64,000 nt of DNA from Micromussa lordhowensis. Its lineage: Eukaryota; Cnidaria; Anthozoa; Scleractinia; Lobophylliidae. This document shows, in pieces, positions 10,401 to 21,600 of the stretch (positions are counted from its first letter, which is position 1; each line of letters begins with the position of its first letter). The DNA lies in the NCBI GenBank assembly GCA_964020085.1, contig OZ026597.1, forward strand, positions 21,462,521 through 21,526,520, written 5' to 3'. The notes beneath the pieces were generated by a model. It saw nothing but the letters and a program-made list of their open reading frames with translations. It did no database searches and was not told where the DNA came from. A program made the position numbers and the translations under genes.

Positions 10401-12891
10401 TTTTCATTCAGTAGAACTCCCTTATACTGTAGGAACGGGAGAATAAGGAATAAATACCTCCCAGTATTTTTAGTAGCAATTCGCTATGGAGTCCATATAC
10501 ATTGTGCTTATAATCTCTATGGTAGATCTGCTAGTACGGACAGTGAGGTGCGGCGCCTGAGACCTCCGAGATGTTTCTACGGTGATAAGGTAACTTGTTA
10601 AGAACGATGTTACGTCACTGACGCAAAACTGTGTATCTATGACGTTCGATTGTAGGAAAACAATTTCTGCTTTGATGGTTATTCGTCTCAGTTTAATTTT
10701 TTTTCAAGATCTGATTCGTGAACTGTTCTTTGCAGGTGATAAAGCCCTACAATTCACACGAGGCCGAAGGAAACTCCATTCTCCAGGTATATCACACACG
10801 ACTTTACTTCTCGATTTGTTTTTCTCAATACGTCCTATCACGGTCTCAGTACGTCCTGTCATGGTTAATTCATTGCATGTATTGCTGTTAAAACAGGAAC
10901 TAAAGAAGACAAAAGCTGCGGTGCTGAATGATACGTACTTCTGTCATTGCCATCTTAATATCAAGAAAGCGCTGATTATCACCAACAAGTGAGTTTAGGG
11001 TACATAACTGTCCCAGATCGGTAAGAGAAACGGCGTACGTCAACAAAAAAAGCTATCTATCTATCTTTCTATCTATCTACAAGTCCTTAGTTCGACCAAC
11101 TAAGGTTTGAACACTATCAACTTACAATCTGTATGGTTTTCTTCACTTGTTTCGCAGACGCATCATAGTTGCTGGTAAAACAGAAGTGTTTGAGACTTGG
11201 CAGTGTGACTGGATGTGGGAATTTACAGAGCTTCAAGAAGAACCAACAACTGAGGGACAAAAACTCGTTCTTAAAGTCCCGGTAAGACGATTACGTCTTT
11301 GATACAACGGGGATGATCAGCCTAGTCTGTAATACGAGCTGTCCTGATTTAATTGTTATATGAATCCACCTTAGCAAATACAAACAGTATTTGAAAGCAT
11401 TATGGCAAAGGAAAGCTGAACTCTGTGTAGAGCACTGATCAATTTGCCGCCATCAGGGTCCATGAACGTTGCTAAGCAATATCTCATCCGGTAATCGCGG
11501 GCTGTGTCTAGTGGATCCAAGTTGTTAGTTAGTTGTTAGTTTATAACGAAACTGTTGAGCTGTGTCGGTGGGTGAGTGAAACACCTACATAGCTATTACA
11601 TCTTAAAGGTTATAAGGGTAAATTAACCGTGTAGCAAGCTTGGAAAGTAAACGCTTTGAGCGTTAGCTCTCTATCGGAGGCCAAGGTTTTTTTCGTTCCA
11701 CAGTCGCGACCCCTAGCGTTTTGGCACGATCAAATTCCACCCGCCGGATTAGTATTTTGCTAAGCTTGCGATCTCGATGAACTCGAGACAAAGTAGAAAA
11801 GAAAAAAATAGGTCTGTTTCTTTCCCTGCTGTTATCAATGCTGTGTTGTAAAGTTACGTTGATTAGGACGTGATTTGGTCAAGGGAAACGTTCCTGGTAT
11901 TGCAGTTTGAGAGGGGCGTTCTACAAAGAAAAGTTATTTGGTATCATGTGCTCAAGGCTCATTAAAATGATAAACTAAATAGCGTTTATGACCATTTATC
12001 ATGTTTATTTTGTTTTCGTTTCTTGTTCAGGACAAAGCCAAAAGTAAAGGCATCTTCAAGCGATCAGTAGTTGTAAGATCCATACAGACCCCTAGTCCAC
12101 AGATCGCTCAGGTATGGTACTTTTGACTTGCCTCATAATGACCATTCGCTCGTCTGTTACCATACACCGCTCCAGCTTTGTAAGTTCAAATAGAGACAAA
12201 AAGCTAACGATCATTCTTGGTCATCTTGCAATAAAGGAGTCTAAAGGATACGTCATTCTAAAACTACCCAATCCCTCCTTTTAAGTTTATCAGTGCAATC
12301 TCGTATTCAATCCCTCCCTTTAATTGCCGACCAAGAAACCAGAAGATTCGGGCAAGGAGATTGCGCGCTAGGTGAAGCTTCCATGGGTGGTGTTCGCTCG
12401 CAGTATCTCGGACATTTCCGTCGATATAGAGCGACAGTTTCTGTGTCGATCATTACTTGCCAGTCCATTTTAGTAATAAAGCTCTTACTTAAAAATATGG
12501 ACGATCCGTTACCAGGAGTGATCATAATAAAATTGGGTTAAGCATTCTCTGGTGAACATTATTTCGAATTTGAGCTTTCGACAGTCAGTCTACTGTCTTC
12601 GACAGATATAAATTTTTAACCGTCGAAGACAGTAGACTCGCTGTCGAAAGCTCATATTTTTAATAATTTTGTTTTGCCCAGACAACGCTTTAATTAATTT
12701 TATGGAGCTGTTGCTTTTGCCAATGTCAAAGCCATTTGGCAGTTTGTATATATTATCATGAATTCTGGCTGCAACTTAAGTATTTTTCGTTAAAACTGTT
12801 ACTGTTAACACAGCTGGCTGAATTTTATTTTTCTTTCCTTCTTTCTTTTTTTCAGTGGCTGGTGGGGAAAATCCGAGAAGCTCGTTCATAG
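1..12891 (+). CDS. VPS13: VPS13A/C-type bridge lipid-transfer protein, C-terminal 660 residues (5' partial, 21 exons)
   Basis: Exons: 1-120, 671-827, 2374-2508, 2757-2838, 3201-3270, 4047-4152, 4455-4520, 4603-4659, 5529-5665, 6260-6341, 6839-6952, 7908-7983, 8240-8403, 8580-8625, 9920-10043, 10526-10589, 10736-10786, 10897-10988, 11158-11281, 12031-12111, 12856-12891 (stop TAG). All introns are GT-AG, and the phases close to 661 codons after one leading base. The product resembles the end of VPS13A/C: a SDVIWEE...RWK segment, a stretch ending FFAKINSVQ, a DVKVDMGF segment, a glycine-rich ATG2_C-like region ([35 protein letters not shown]), the RLRPPR linker and a terminal PH-like domain ending VGKIREARS. 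Known role: a rod-like lipid channel at organelle contact sites, with the C-terminal ATG2_C and PH regions docking on target membranes or lipid droplets. The N-terminal chorein half lies left of the window. A versus C cannot be separated here. Confidence 0.93.
121..670 (+). other. VPS13 intron, no other feature recognised
   Basis: A 550-bp intron between the first two VPS13 exons of the window, with donor gtaaga and acceptor ttgtag. Around 376-450 there is an imperfect inverted repeat (tgaggtcttgacgag / ccgaccttgccgta-like) near cgagaccttg, but I could not assign it to a family. Short open frames here overlap the exon in other frames and are not genes. Confidence 0.5.
1102..1910. mobile_element. 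Inverted pair of truncated Penelope-like retroelement 3' ends with 12-bp target duplication
   Basis: Two arms of about 292 bp, 1126-1417 and 1619-1910, are near-perfect reverse complements around a unique centre at 1418-1618. The minus-strand copy encodes the end of a GIY-YIG-type endonuclease and the plus-strand copy repeats only its last ~35 codons. Both run out into the same 3' UTR. The whole is flanked by the direct repeat gatgtaaacaat at 1090-1101 and 1911-1922, which reads as a target-site duplication. The element lies in VPS13 intron 2 of this window. The family call rests on the [12 protein letters not shown] motif and the IRAKLF terminus typical of Penelope-like elements. Confidence 0.8.
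1311..1618 (-). pseudogene. Penelope-like element, C-terminal GIY-YIG endonuclease fragment
   Basis: On the minus strand an open frame encodes, in order, [19 protein letters not shown], a [11 protein letters not shown] segment, an IGKHF segment, [19 protein letters not shown] and the terminus DSIRAKLFV. The YVG-T and R...EHK pattern fits the GIY-YIG nuclease carried C-terminal to the reverse transcriptase in many Penelope-like elements. The reverse transcriptase itself is absent. The open frame extends upstream to 1664, but those residues are the antisense of the inverted second copy and are not part of the domain. It is a dead fragment. Confidence 0.75.
2121..2222. repeat. Foldback (MITE-like) element, 102 bp
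   Basis: Outer arms gatcactcggatcatg and catgatccgagtgatc are exact reverse complements. Pairing continues inward through gcatcaaa / tttgatgc and gaactgaagaa / ttcttcggttc, leaving a loop of about 26 nt. It sits in a VPS13 intron. No coding capacity. Confidence 0.75.
2305..2324 (+). repeat. Poly-C homopolymer (20 C)
   Basis: An uninterrupted run of 20 cytosines lies about 50 bases upstream of the acceptor at 2373, and its length may vary or be a sequencing artefact. It is G-quadruplex-capable on the minus strand. Confidence 0.8.
3000..3052 (+). repeat. (GGTT)n-like low-complexity stretch
   Basis: Degenerate ggttggttggctggtggg repeats in a VPS13 intron. The short open frame across it is not a gene. 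Confidence 0.6.
4742..4803 (+). repeat. Compound (AAT)n(GAT)n microsatellite
   Basis: About seven AAT/AATAGT units are followed by about twelve GAT units, in the intron after VPS13 exon 4603-4659. Confidence 0.85.
5284..5510. mobile_element. TTAA-flanked MITE, copy 1 (decayed)
   Basis: About 225 bp alignable along its length with 47899-48130. Shared blocks include gtttgtaatccgtgt, ccttgttcctttatgg and ggtttccttca. The ends read gggctacgtca and gacgtgactgagcgccttt, a degraded version of the terminal inverted repeats of the second copy. Non-autonomous, in the VPS13 intron before exon 5529. Confidence 0.7.
5770..5995 (+). mobile_element. Probable Penelope-like terminal-repeat fragment with hammerhead-like core
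   Basis: Contains ccgacgaagggctaacgctc directly followed by gaaacgtc at 5875-5904, and then the palindrome tatcaactcagttgata. A short hairpin (gggc taac gctc) followed by GAAAC is the layout of hammerhead stem II plus the conserved GAAA box, which Penelope-like elements carry in their terminal repeats. The first box reads CCGACGA instead of CUGANGA, so ribozyme activity is doubtful. Boundaries are approximate. Confidence 0.45.
7349..7464. repeat. Foldback element A, 116 bp palindrome
   Basis: Outer arms aacaattattccactcgcgc and gcgcgctcatggaataattg pair. Pairing continues through ttggatatgagatgat / atcatctcatatccaa and agccaactcggcgc / cgcctcgttggct to a tight loop (tacg). In the VPS13 intron between exons 6839-6952 and 7908-7983. 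It is structurally related to the element 107 bp downstream. Confidence 0.8.
7572..7685. repeat. Foldback element B, 114 bp palindrome
   Basis: Arms start aacaattatcctgc and end gcaggataattgtt, with inner pairing ggaatatcgtctgat / atcagacgatattcc and gccgactcggcc / ggcctcgtcggcc. It shares the AACAATTAT terminus, size and layout with 7349-7464 but little internal sequence, so the two are sister families or old copies. Confidence 0.8.
8850..9227. repeat. AT-rich segment bounded by GGTGGATA-type inverted repeats
   Basis: 8851-8876 is a small palindrome (ggtggata ... tatccacc). 8878-8990 is an (AATAAT)n-rich tract. 9105-9227 is a hairpin with aacgctatccac paired to gtggatagcgtt. The GTGGATA / TATCCAC ends recur in the element at 54268-54410, suggesting one MITE family. 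Lies in the VPS13 intron before exon 9920. Confidence 0.55.
9561..9870 (+). repeat. 11-unit minisatellite, 27-bp then 29-bp units
   Basis: Units of the type attagatgcgaagtgtttca followed by gttcagg (27 bp) repeat five times with one insertion. Six units carrying atgtgtgaag or atatatgaag (29 bp) follow. The array ends 49 bases before the acceptor of VPS13 exon 9920-10043, and every unit contains one or two TTCAG trinucleotide-acceptor look-alikes. It is a tandem repeat without spacers, so not a CRISPR. Confidence 0.9.
10141..10246. mobile_element. MITE with CAGTCAACTCTC termini and TA flanks
   Basis: Terminal inverted repeats tacagtcaactctctcgtaa and its counterpart ending gagagagttgactgta, with internal gcgaccac / gtggtcgc pairs. 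TA-flanked CAGTC ends suggest a Tc1/mariner-type non-autonomous element. Located in a VPS13 intron. Confidence 0.75.
11053..11080 (+). repeat. (CTAT)n microsatellite
   Basis: Six or so CTAT units with one CTTT interruption, in a VPS13 intron. Confidence 0.7.
12572..12653. repeat. Foldback element, 82 bp
   Basis: Arms gagctttcgacagtcagtct and its counterpart ending ctgtcgaaagctc, with tactgtcttcgac / gtcgaagacagta inside and a loop of about 17 nt. In the last VPS13 intron. Confidence 0.75.
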
Positions 12892-15646
12892 ATCAAAACC
12901 TCCTTCGTTGCGAAGGGAATTTTACAACTGAAGTGCTTTCTTATAAGAGAGACATGATCGTGTTCCAGTGTGTTCCTTTTATAAAACGACAGAAAACGAC
13001 TGCGGACTGGTGGTCATTAAACCCGTAAATTCCAGAGAATATCAAAATGCTATTGCTTCATACCGTGTCAATATTATAGTCAAGACAAGTAATTATAATA
13101 CTGAAAATTGTCAACTACGAAATTACATTGATGTTCCCCTGAATTCTTATAGCGAACGGAACTAAACGGCGTAAAAAAGATATTGGAATTGGCCTTGTTT
13201 TTGCTATTCACTACTCTAGTTAGGTATACTGTAGTTTCTGAAATTTCATACACAACTTCAGGAAAATTTGTTACCGTAGTCGTTCAAGTTCCTTTGCGTG
13301 TGTAGAAGCATCACAACGCACGCTGGAAAAGCCATTGTTCGGTTTGTTTGCCATCAAACGTAAAGACTGATCGGCGTTTATTTTCTCATAGCATTAGTTC
13401 ATAGTCATGCTGATTCAATTATCTAGAAATAACGATATGGTCACGCTGTTTTCTAAACACGTTCTGGTAATTAGAATTATCAAAGATTATACAAACTCTA
13501 GTGAAAAAGGTGGGGCTGGGGGAGAATTACCGGGATAAAGATTTTCGCGTGGTCATAATTTGCACTCACCAATCGCAAAATGGGATTCAATTTAGATTAT
13601 TTACAGATTTGTTTTGTGAAGCTCAAGTTGGTAATCAAATAATTGCAGCAATAGCTCAGTTAGGTACCGAGTAATAATGGTGTGAAATTAAACAATTCTC
13701 AGAATTGTTAGTTATGGGTTAGTACTTATAAAATTGTAGATTTGCTGCATTCCTTTTATCTTCTGAGTGTGTGCGAGGACAGCCAATCTTGCTTCAAACC
13801 GAAACGAGCGTTGACGTTTTATTCTGATAACCAAAAGGACTGCAGACAGTCTATTGTAGGTCTTTGGACTTTCTAATTCTTTTAATGTACTTCTGCTTAT
13901 AACTCTACCGGAAGAAGGCTGTTGATGAGGTACATTCTTACACCTTATATTCATTGATCATTTTTGCCAGGGCTCTTTTTGTAACTGAAGAATTGTTCCC
14001 TTACACTGTGGCTAAGGAAATTAGCTTTAAATTCTATTTTTAAATTTAAAATAATTTCAAATAGATGTCTTCATATTTAAATAAACTATATTGAACGAAA
14101 AATATGATATGATATTATGTTGTGTGAAATTGGGTATTAAAAGTTCATTGCCAAGTTGTTTGGAGGTATGCATGGCGTTCAAGTACTTTCTGTGAATGTA
14201 AAATACGTTCACTCCTCTTCACTCGCACTTTGTCAGGCATCGAAAATCCTGATGAAATGCGGTGACAAGCATTTAATTAACAGTCTCGAGGTGATCATTT
14301 TCGCAAACCCCTTCAATTACGTCAATTATGACAAAGGTCTTTCAGGCTCTCTAAGGAATAGACAAAACAAGGAGGCGTCCTCGCCTTTCAGGCAGCCGTT
14401 CTGAACGTCAGTCTTGATCCCACATCGATGGAGTTAACTGAAGCAAGCTGTCTCACTTTCCCCCAAAATGTCCTTTAATCAGACGGGCTAATATCAGAAA
14501 TATAAATACAGTATTTTGTTTATATCCTACTTTCCTACTTTTGAACAACCGCGCGAGAACCGGAATACCTACTTTGGCTTGCAATGAAATGAGAAATGTT
14601 GTGAAAAAGCCGCGAAAGCGTGTGGGATTTTAAAACGTCATCGAATTTATAATTATTTGAGGGAGGGGAGGGGGTGGATATCAATGTAAGTCTTGAGGGC
14701 CAACTGACAGGTCTTTCCCCAGACCCCTTGTTTTCTGAAAAAATAAAGGCTTCTCTGAAATATTTCTTTGGAACTTACAAATAACGCGATTTTGGTTACC
14801 AGAAAAGAAGAAAACGATCAAATATTATTTGACGATCTGAAGAAAGTGTAAAACCAGTAAATTTAAAATGCGAAAGTTTAGCTCAGGGGCATTTTAGAAG
14901 GAAAACAGCCAAAAATTCGAAATATTTCGAATAGAAGACGCCATTCTTGAAGTCAACAAACATCAATAAAAGATTCAATTGGTCGCATGAGTGGAAAGTG
15001 GGAATTCATTGTCTTTCATCCAATCAGATTGAAGATTCCTTTGTGTTCACGTGGTAAACTCAAAATTCTATTTTTGGCTGTGTTTGAAACCGGACTCGTC
15101 TGTAACGAAAAGCGAAGAGTTTGTATATAAGTAAACCTCTTGGCTTACCTGTTGGCTTACAGTGTTTCAGGGCAAGTTTGATTTCATACGCTAACCCTTG
15201 GAGACATTGTGTTTACCGTTACTTCGTGATTTGAATTCCTGTCCGCTCTCCACAGTGTAAACTGTTCGAGAATTCCCGCGTTACTACGCTACGACTGATA
15301 ATTTAATCCGAATTCCGGTTTGTTTGGTACTCAAGAAGCAAACGAGAGGATTGAGTTTTAAGTGATAAAACACCGTTGTATTTAAATAGAAAGGTTGAAG
15401 AAAGCCCGGCAACTGGCGTGTGGAATTATGGCCATGACGTCGCTTCCTTCAGCTGAAAGGTTGTGTCAGACCTGAATATAAAGAGCCACAAGCCCTTCGC
15501 TTGGCGTGTAGCTTCGAAAGTTTTTATTTTGCGTGGCGTAATCATCCAAGAAATAGAAATCAAACGTGCACTATTTTCCTCTCGACATGGCTCCGGTATC
15601 CTGGGCTAGGATTTCAACAAGGTAGTATATTTATAAAACCTGTAAA
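12892..15646 (+). other. VPS13 3' region and VPS13-ninein intergenic space
   Basis: From the VPS13 stop to the ninein start. No AATAAA lies close to the stop. The first clear one is at 14080-14085, with ATTAAA candidates earlier, so the 3' end is uncertain. No convincing coding frame was seen. TATA-like strings occur at about 15124 (tatataag) and 15478 (tataaag), and a CRE-like tgacgtc near 15435, any of which could belong to the ninein promoter and 5' UTR. I cannot place the transcription start. Confidence 0.5.
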
Positions 15647-18600
15647 ATGGATGAAGACGAGCAGGATGTTTACGTGGCACAGCTTCACGAAGTATTCGAC
15701 AGTTGTGACCACTCTGGAAAGGGTTTCCTCAACAGGAGCGAGCTTGTCGAATTATGCAAAAAACTACAGCTCGATGATCAAGTTCCACAACTGCTTCAGC
15801 AATTATTGGGAAGCGAGGAGGCTGAAGGGCAGGTAAGGTTATGTAAAAAAATTTCACGCGTGTTCACCGATAAGCTTCGATACCGTGGCAACAAATATTA
15901 CTGGCGTCTGCGAGGCCATGTTTGCGAAGCTTATCTTAATTCAGTACTCGTAACATCCTGTCATTGGAACATTGCTCTTAAGTTTATGTTCCTAGTTACA
16001 ATTGTATCGGTATTGTTTAAGTTTCTGCCCGTGAGTGTAGTATTCGGCAGTATCATTCACATGGAGACCATTTTGTTTATTACAATGTAAGTGGAAGTGT
16101 TTTTCGCGGGTGCTGAATTAAGAACAATCGGTTTGTTTACATGCAGTATCGTTCTAGAACCAAATTGCTTAATATATGAGATGTTAATTTCATTGTCGAT
16201 TTCAGACTTCTGGGGTTCGATGATTCTGTTAGTTCATTTGTTATTGACAATTGATTGTTAGAGCATTTTAGCACGCTAACTGCATTAACACAAAGTTTCC
16301 CTAAAGTCATTGTCACTGACACCCAAAGTGTTTCTTGTAGGAGTTATTGCCTGAGGCTTAGGTGATCAGTGTAATCACCAGGGCATGGAAAACAGTTGCT
16401 AATCTGTTTCTTGTTTTGCGAAGATGCCTAGATGTATTTTTCTAATCAGGCAAACCCTTTTCATTAATTTTTTTTCTGGTGGCCGATCTGTTTCCAGATA
16501 GTTTTGTTGGAAGAAACATCTACGTACAATGTAATTACATCTTGGATTATGTGATATTTTTTATTATGCATACCCCTTGTTGTGACTTTGTTTGAAGTAA
16601 CAAATTCCTCACGGATAAAACAGTGTAGTGGCGATGTGCTCACATTTCTATTATCTGCTTCTTGTAAAAGTTCGCCACACTTTGCGCAGCAACATGTGAA
16701 ATCAACTGTGCAAGGAGATTATTGTATTCACAATTCCACAACATCTATGAAAAAAAGCTGATTTGTAAACTTCTTAACATCGCAAAGAGATGCACATGTA
16801 ATGCAGTAATTCTGAAAGCAACATTTTCAAGGATTAGCCTGAGCCTTTGGAATTCTTTATCTAACCTCTAATTGGCACATAACCTTAAGTCCTGTTTTAT
16901 GGTTGAATCAACATGAATACATGCAAAATATACAACTGGAACATTAATTAAGAAATAGAAAACATGAACTGTGTTTCTATCGAGTTTTAGTATGAGTCTA
17001 TTAGTGTTCTATCACAAATGCTGTTCTCTGATTGGCTACGCTACTCACTATCGATTCTGTCATAGATGGTGAGGAGCATAGCAGTGTGCCCTCGTTAACA
17101 AAATGAAAGCCGCTTCTTGGTGTTCGAAGTGTCTGTGAGGAGGATTTAGATAACGTTTTGAACGACTAGTAGATTTTATACTAAAGCACAACTGGAAGTT
17201 TGGGAGAATGAGAAATTCTGTGGGAACACGAGCTGTTAGGCAAGTGTTTCCACAGTGTTTTCAAGTTCTCACCAACTTTCACGAGTGTTTCTATAAATTG
17301 GTAGAAACACAGAAATCATGTTTTCTATCATCAAAATGTGAATTCTCTTTGCTCGCACCATCATTACATCAACAGCTTGTACTACTGTACATGTAGTTCT
17401 GTGCTTCTATTGAGTTATAGAAACACGATTTTTAACCAATCAGTGCGTGTATTTTCATAGGGCTGTTTTCTAATGAAGGTTGTTTGATGATACACACTGG
17501 GCTGTTGGGCCTTTGCTAGTATAGAATTAAATGTCAGGAAAAACATGCACTATGCAGTGTAACCACAGAAAAAGATGACATCAAGTATTTTATATATCTA
17601 ATAATTGGAACTGGAATTAATTTCAAATTAAAATCATGATCATACTTATTATAGACAGGGTGATAAAGTAGAAAAGCAAAACCTGGAGGTGTTCTCAGTT
17701 GTTGTTTGTTCAGTAGTATACAAGTTTTCACACGGAAAACCTTCTTACACGTAATTCCAGTAACATATTTACCATTTGGTTTATTGACCAAGTAAGAGTT
17801 CAAGATGGCTGGTTATTAGCCAAGAACGGCTAAACTGGTTTATGTACCAAGTTGCTACCGAGGTTGATAAACATACATGTACACAAAATTGTCAAGGCCA
17901 TTTTTGACTGAATAAACGGAGAATAAACTGAATAAAATATTTTTGTTTTATCATGCGGCATACAGCACACTATTTTATTTTAGGATACAGTAGGCAACCC
18001 AAGTGGGCTACCTGAGTAGGCAACGCTTGATAGGGTAACTGTTCTCAGTACAGGATTTGGTTCATCATGATCACTTGTGGAGCTAGCCATATAATAAGAA
18101 CAGTTACAAACATACTCATCAAAAAATTGTCTGTAAATGTTGTACAGAGTTGTAGCTTTAAATGCTATACGTCATGTGGACTGTAGTATTATACATTTGT
18201 ACATGTTCGCTTTAATAAAAAAGCATCTACAGCTGTAGTTATTAGTGTCACACCCTGGGCTGTTACAACTGTAAATCGTTTAGCCAACATGCAGGTGTAA
18301 CACTTGATATCACTGTAATTCCAGTTTTACAGTATTTTGTTTCCATCTGATCCATCAATTGTTCTGGATTCCACTGTAAACATAGGTTAAATGAAACCAT
18401 ACTTTTAAAGATGAGCAGTTAAAGACTTTAGAATTGACAACTGATCCATATTTGATTATTTTAAAACATGTAAAGTGTGTGTGCCTGAGGACTTCACAAA
18501 ACCATGGTATTCACCATTACTTTGTGTAACTTTGCACTAACTATACTACACTCATGTAGTTACATGTACTTCTTCAAGCTGAGAGTTGCCTTGGAATTCT

Positions 18601-21600
18601 CAATGTGCAGTGAACAACAAAGACAATATTGTATACTACAGCGTTACCTCTCTACACACCTATCAGATGCTTTGCCAAGCAGAGAGATTCACAAAAGCTA
18701 TATTTTTACAGTTGATTAACCGTTCAAATATGCACACATAATTTCTGAACCACTTTATACAAGATTGTACACACATGAGTATGTGTCACATGAAAGATGT
18801 TTAAGTTGTAAAATGCAGCTGAATAAGTATGTTTTAGTATCTAGTGCTACTGTACACGTTTGTGTTTGAGTTCAATCCCTTTCAGCCTGGAAGTATGGAA
18901 AGATTCCACAAGCTTTCATTGTACTTATTACTCATAAATTACCGCATGCACCTGTTTCATTAGAAAGAAAAACAATTACAGCTTCTCTCAAGGTATTTAA
19001 AAAATGGCCCATAAAAAGCAGAAATAAAATTGTCTTTTTGGTGTTATTATTTCATGATGAAGAGCCTTAGACTGCTGAAAAATAGTGTTTACCAAAGTTG
19101 ATATGAGATAAAGAGAAAATGACTGTTTATAAAGCTGGTGGTAGAATTATTAAGGGGATTGAGGTTTGAAAGCTTTTGTGAAGTGCAACAGGTGACTTGA
19201 GTGTGCTGTTTGTGAAGGGCGTGTGGTGGGACAAGCTAAGTTGGTGTTTACATTCAAATGTAGTGGTGCATAAAAATGTTTCAGATGTGAATTCAAAATC
19301 ACAGAGATGTGTTTGGGAACTTTGACAGTTGAAAAAAGACCTTCCTAAGGCATCATAGTTGCATCTTTTTTGTGTGTGTTGCTTTGCATTTATCTGGTAT
19401 AGTTTCAAAGATTTAGTTTGTGATGAATATTATATGAGGTTAAAGCACCTGTCCTCTGACATCATTTCTGTGCCCTGTTTTTTTTCGGTGTTGTTTGTAA
19501 GGTTTTAATTTTATTCCTTTGTTGGAAGAGCCTTCTAGCTGGCTTTTTGTAAATCAAATTCAGTTTGCTCCCCTCTTACTGTTCTTCTCTCACAATGAAA
19601 GAGTTAGTATGTGATTACCTTGCTGGAGAGGTCACTGTTAATGGCAGAAAACTCAATGTAAGTAGCTGAGTGCTAACAGGAATTTAAGAAAAAAAACAGT
19701 ACATGTACATAAATTTACAGAATTGTTAGTGCTTGCCTCTGAATTTCATGGACTTCCCATTATCTTTGTGACAAATTGATTTCATTCTTTGATCATCACA
19801 TGAGCAGCATTGTATGGAAAGTAAATTTTAGAAAAGAATACACATTATATCTGCAAGAAGCAGTCCTATATATACCATAGCCTACAAGTAGTTCTGGTGT
19901 CTTCATAGTGTATTGACTTAGTTGATTTTTCTTCTCTTTTAAGCTGAACTCGAAATACATGTTCTGGTATTAATTTTTTTCCTGATCTGTTTGAGGGTCT
20001 AAGACCCAGTGAATGGCAAATTCACTGCCTGCTTCATTAAGCTTTCAAGACTAGAATTCATGATCTACATTGGACAATATACCGGTACATGTACTTTCTT
20101 CAAAAGTGCTAGTGCATGTAGTTCAGTAAAATAAATCAAACAACAACAAGGTGGTCGTCTTAAGCTGGCATTCTTCATGACTATAAAAATGTTGAAGTTC
20201 ACTGTTGCTTTTATCATGACACCTGATCAAGATGCAAGTAGGGGATAGTCTGATGAGATACAATAATATAATGTGATCTACAGTGGGAACTAAACAGAAG
20301 CTTTACTAGCATGCAAATCTCCAATATGTAGAGGCCAAAGAGATGGCTATCTAGTGTGTGATGGGACTGACCTGACTATGTATGTGTACTTGTGAACAGC
20401 GTACTGCATGTATATATCTGCCCTGGTTAGGTGTCCAGTGATGGAATTGTTAAAGTACCCATATTGTCTAATTTTTTTTTTTTTTTGTTATCTGATTCTA
20501 TATATCACCCAATGAACTTCTGCAAAAGGAAAATTTGATTTGGATAAAATACAATCTTTTTAAGAATGTTTAAAATCGTTCAAATTTGCCTCCATTTTGG
20601 TCCACCATTCGCACCAGTCTTCCCTTGGTTTTGAATGAGTTGTGATGTAGATTAAGGAACACGTGACTTCAGGCTTGACTCATCTCGCTTGTTTTACCTA
20701 GATGTAAATGTAAGTTAGTAGCTCATACAAAATGCCGGAAAGGAGCATTTTGCATGGACAACAAAGCTAAATTTACAGAGGTAAAACAAGTGAGATAAGT
20801 CAAGCCTGAACTCACACGTTCCTGAAACTACGTCACAATTCTGAGAATGTCGATGTTGTGATCAGCGGCATGGGTCGACCGCAAGAAAATAGGATTTTCA
20901 GGTCTTTAAAACTTCATAAAAAATCACTTTTTATCCAAATCGAAACATAGAATTAGATGGGAAAATAAAAATTTTGATGATATGAGCACTTTAATACATG
21001 TATGTAGTGTCTTGGTATGCAAGTCAGACAAGAACGTACAGCTTAACAACTGCACAATTTATAATGTGTGGTGTCTTGTACTGCAGGATTTTATCTGTTA
21101 GTAATGCACATTCAATAAAATTAATTGTAGTTGATTGTATATGAATTTGATGTGTAGGTGACATTTGATGACTTCAAAGAAGGATTTGTAGCTGTGCTGT
21201 CTCAAGCAATTGAACAATTATCCTCTAGTGAGGATGAAGAGCAACCATTTGATTCTACTGCAGGTGTTGAATCTAACTTTATTGTCAGTTTAATTACTTT
21301 TTTTTCATGTAAAAGACAGCCATGCGTGTACGGGTACATATTATGTATGCATTTTGTCTCGTACAGTTATTACTTTATGCAAACAGTACATGTATGACCC
21401 TTGTAGCAGTATAGTATACAGTGTATCATGTATATTTATGAGTTGATATCCCACAGGGCAAGTCAGATACAAATGACAGGTACAAACAGCCACACAACAC
21501 ACTTACCTTTCTGATAAGAGATTAATTTTATTATCCAACTGGTCTAAATACAGTGTAGTTATAGTGCTTGCCCTTGTCTCCTTCAGGCAAGTAAATTAAT

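Larger units (their letters stand above)
10526..12891 (+). other. VPS13 exons encoding the RLRPPR linker and terminal PH-like domain
   Basis: Exons 10526-10589, 10736-10786, 10897-10988, 11158-11281, 12031-12111 and 12856-12891. The linker reads [20 protein letters not shown] and is followed by IKPY, as in VPS13A/C. The PH-like fold begins about [20 protein letters not shown], continues with [20 protein letters not shown] and closes with the helix [12 protein letters not shown] before TAG at 12889. In characterised VPS13 proteins this domain helps choose the partner membrane. The last coding exon is only 36 nt. Confidence 0.85.
15833..21157 (+). other. Ninein intron 1 (5.3 kb)
   Basis: The largest intron in the window. 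It contains repeat-like segments at 16975-17460 and 20450-20994 and eight or so TACATGTA octamers. No coding exon in frame with exons 1 and 2 was found. The open frame that continues past the exon-1 donor is read-through, not coding. Confidence 0.7.

Noticed and set aside
12968..14404. Short open frames after the VPS13 stop
   Set aside because: Under 85 codons, no domain features, and typical of AT-rich non-coding DNA.
15833..16090. Read-through extension of ninein exon 1 as a short EF-hand protein
   Set aside because: A consensus donor (gtaagg) lies at 15833 and the extension has no similarity to the family. A retained-intron product cannot be excluded but is not supported.
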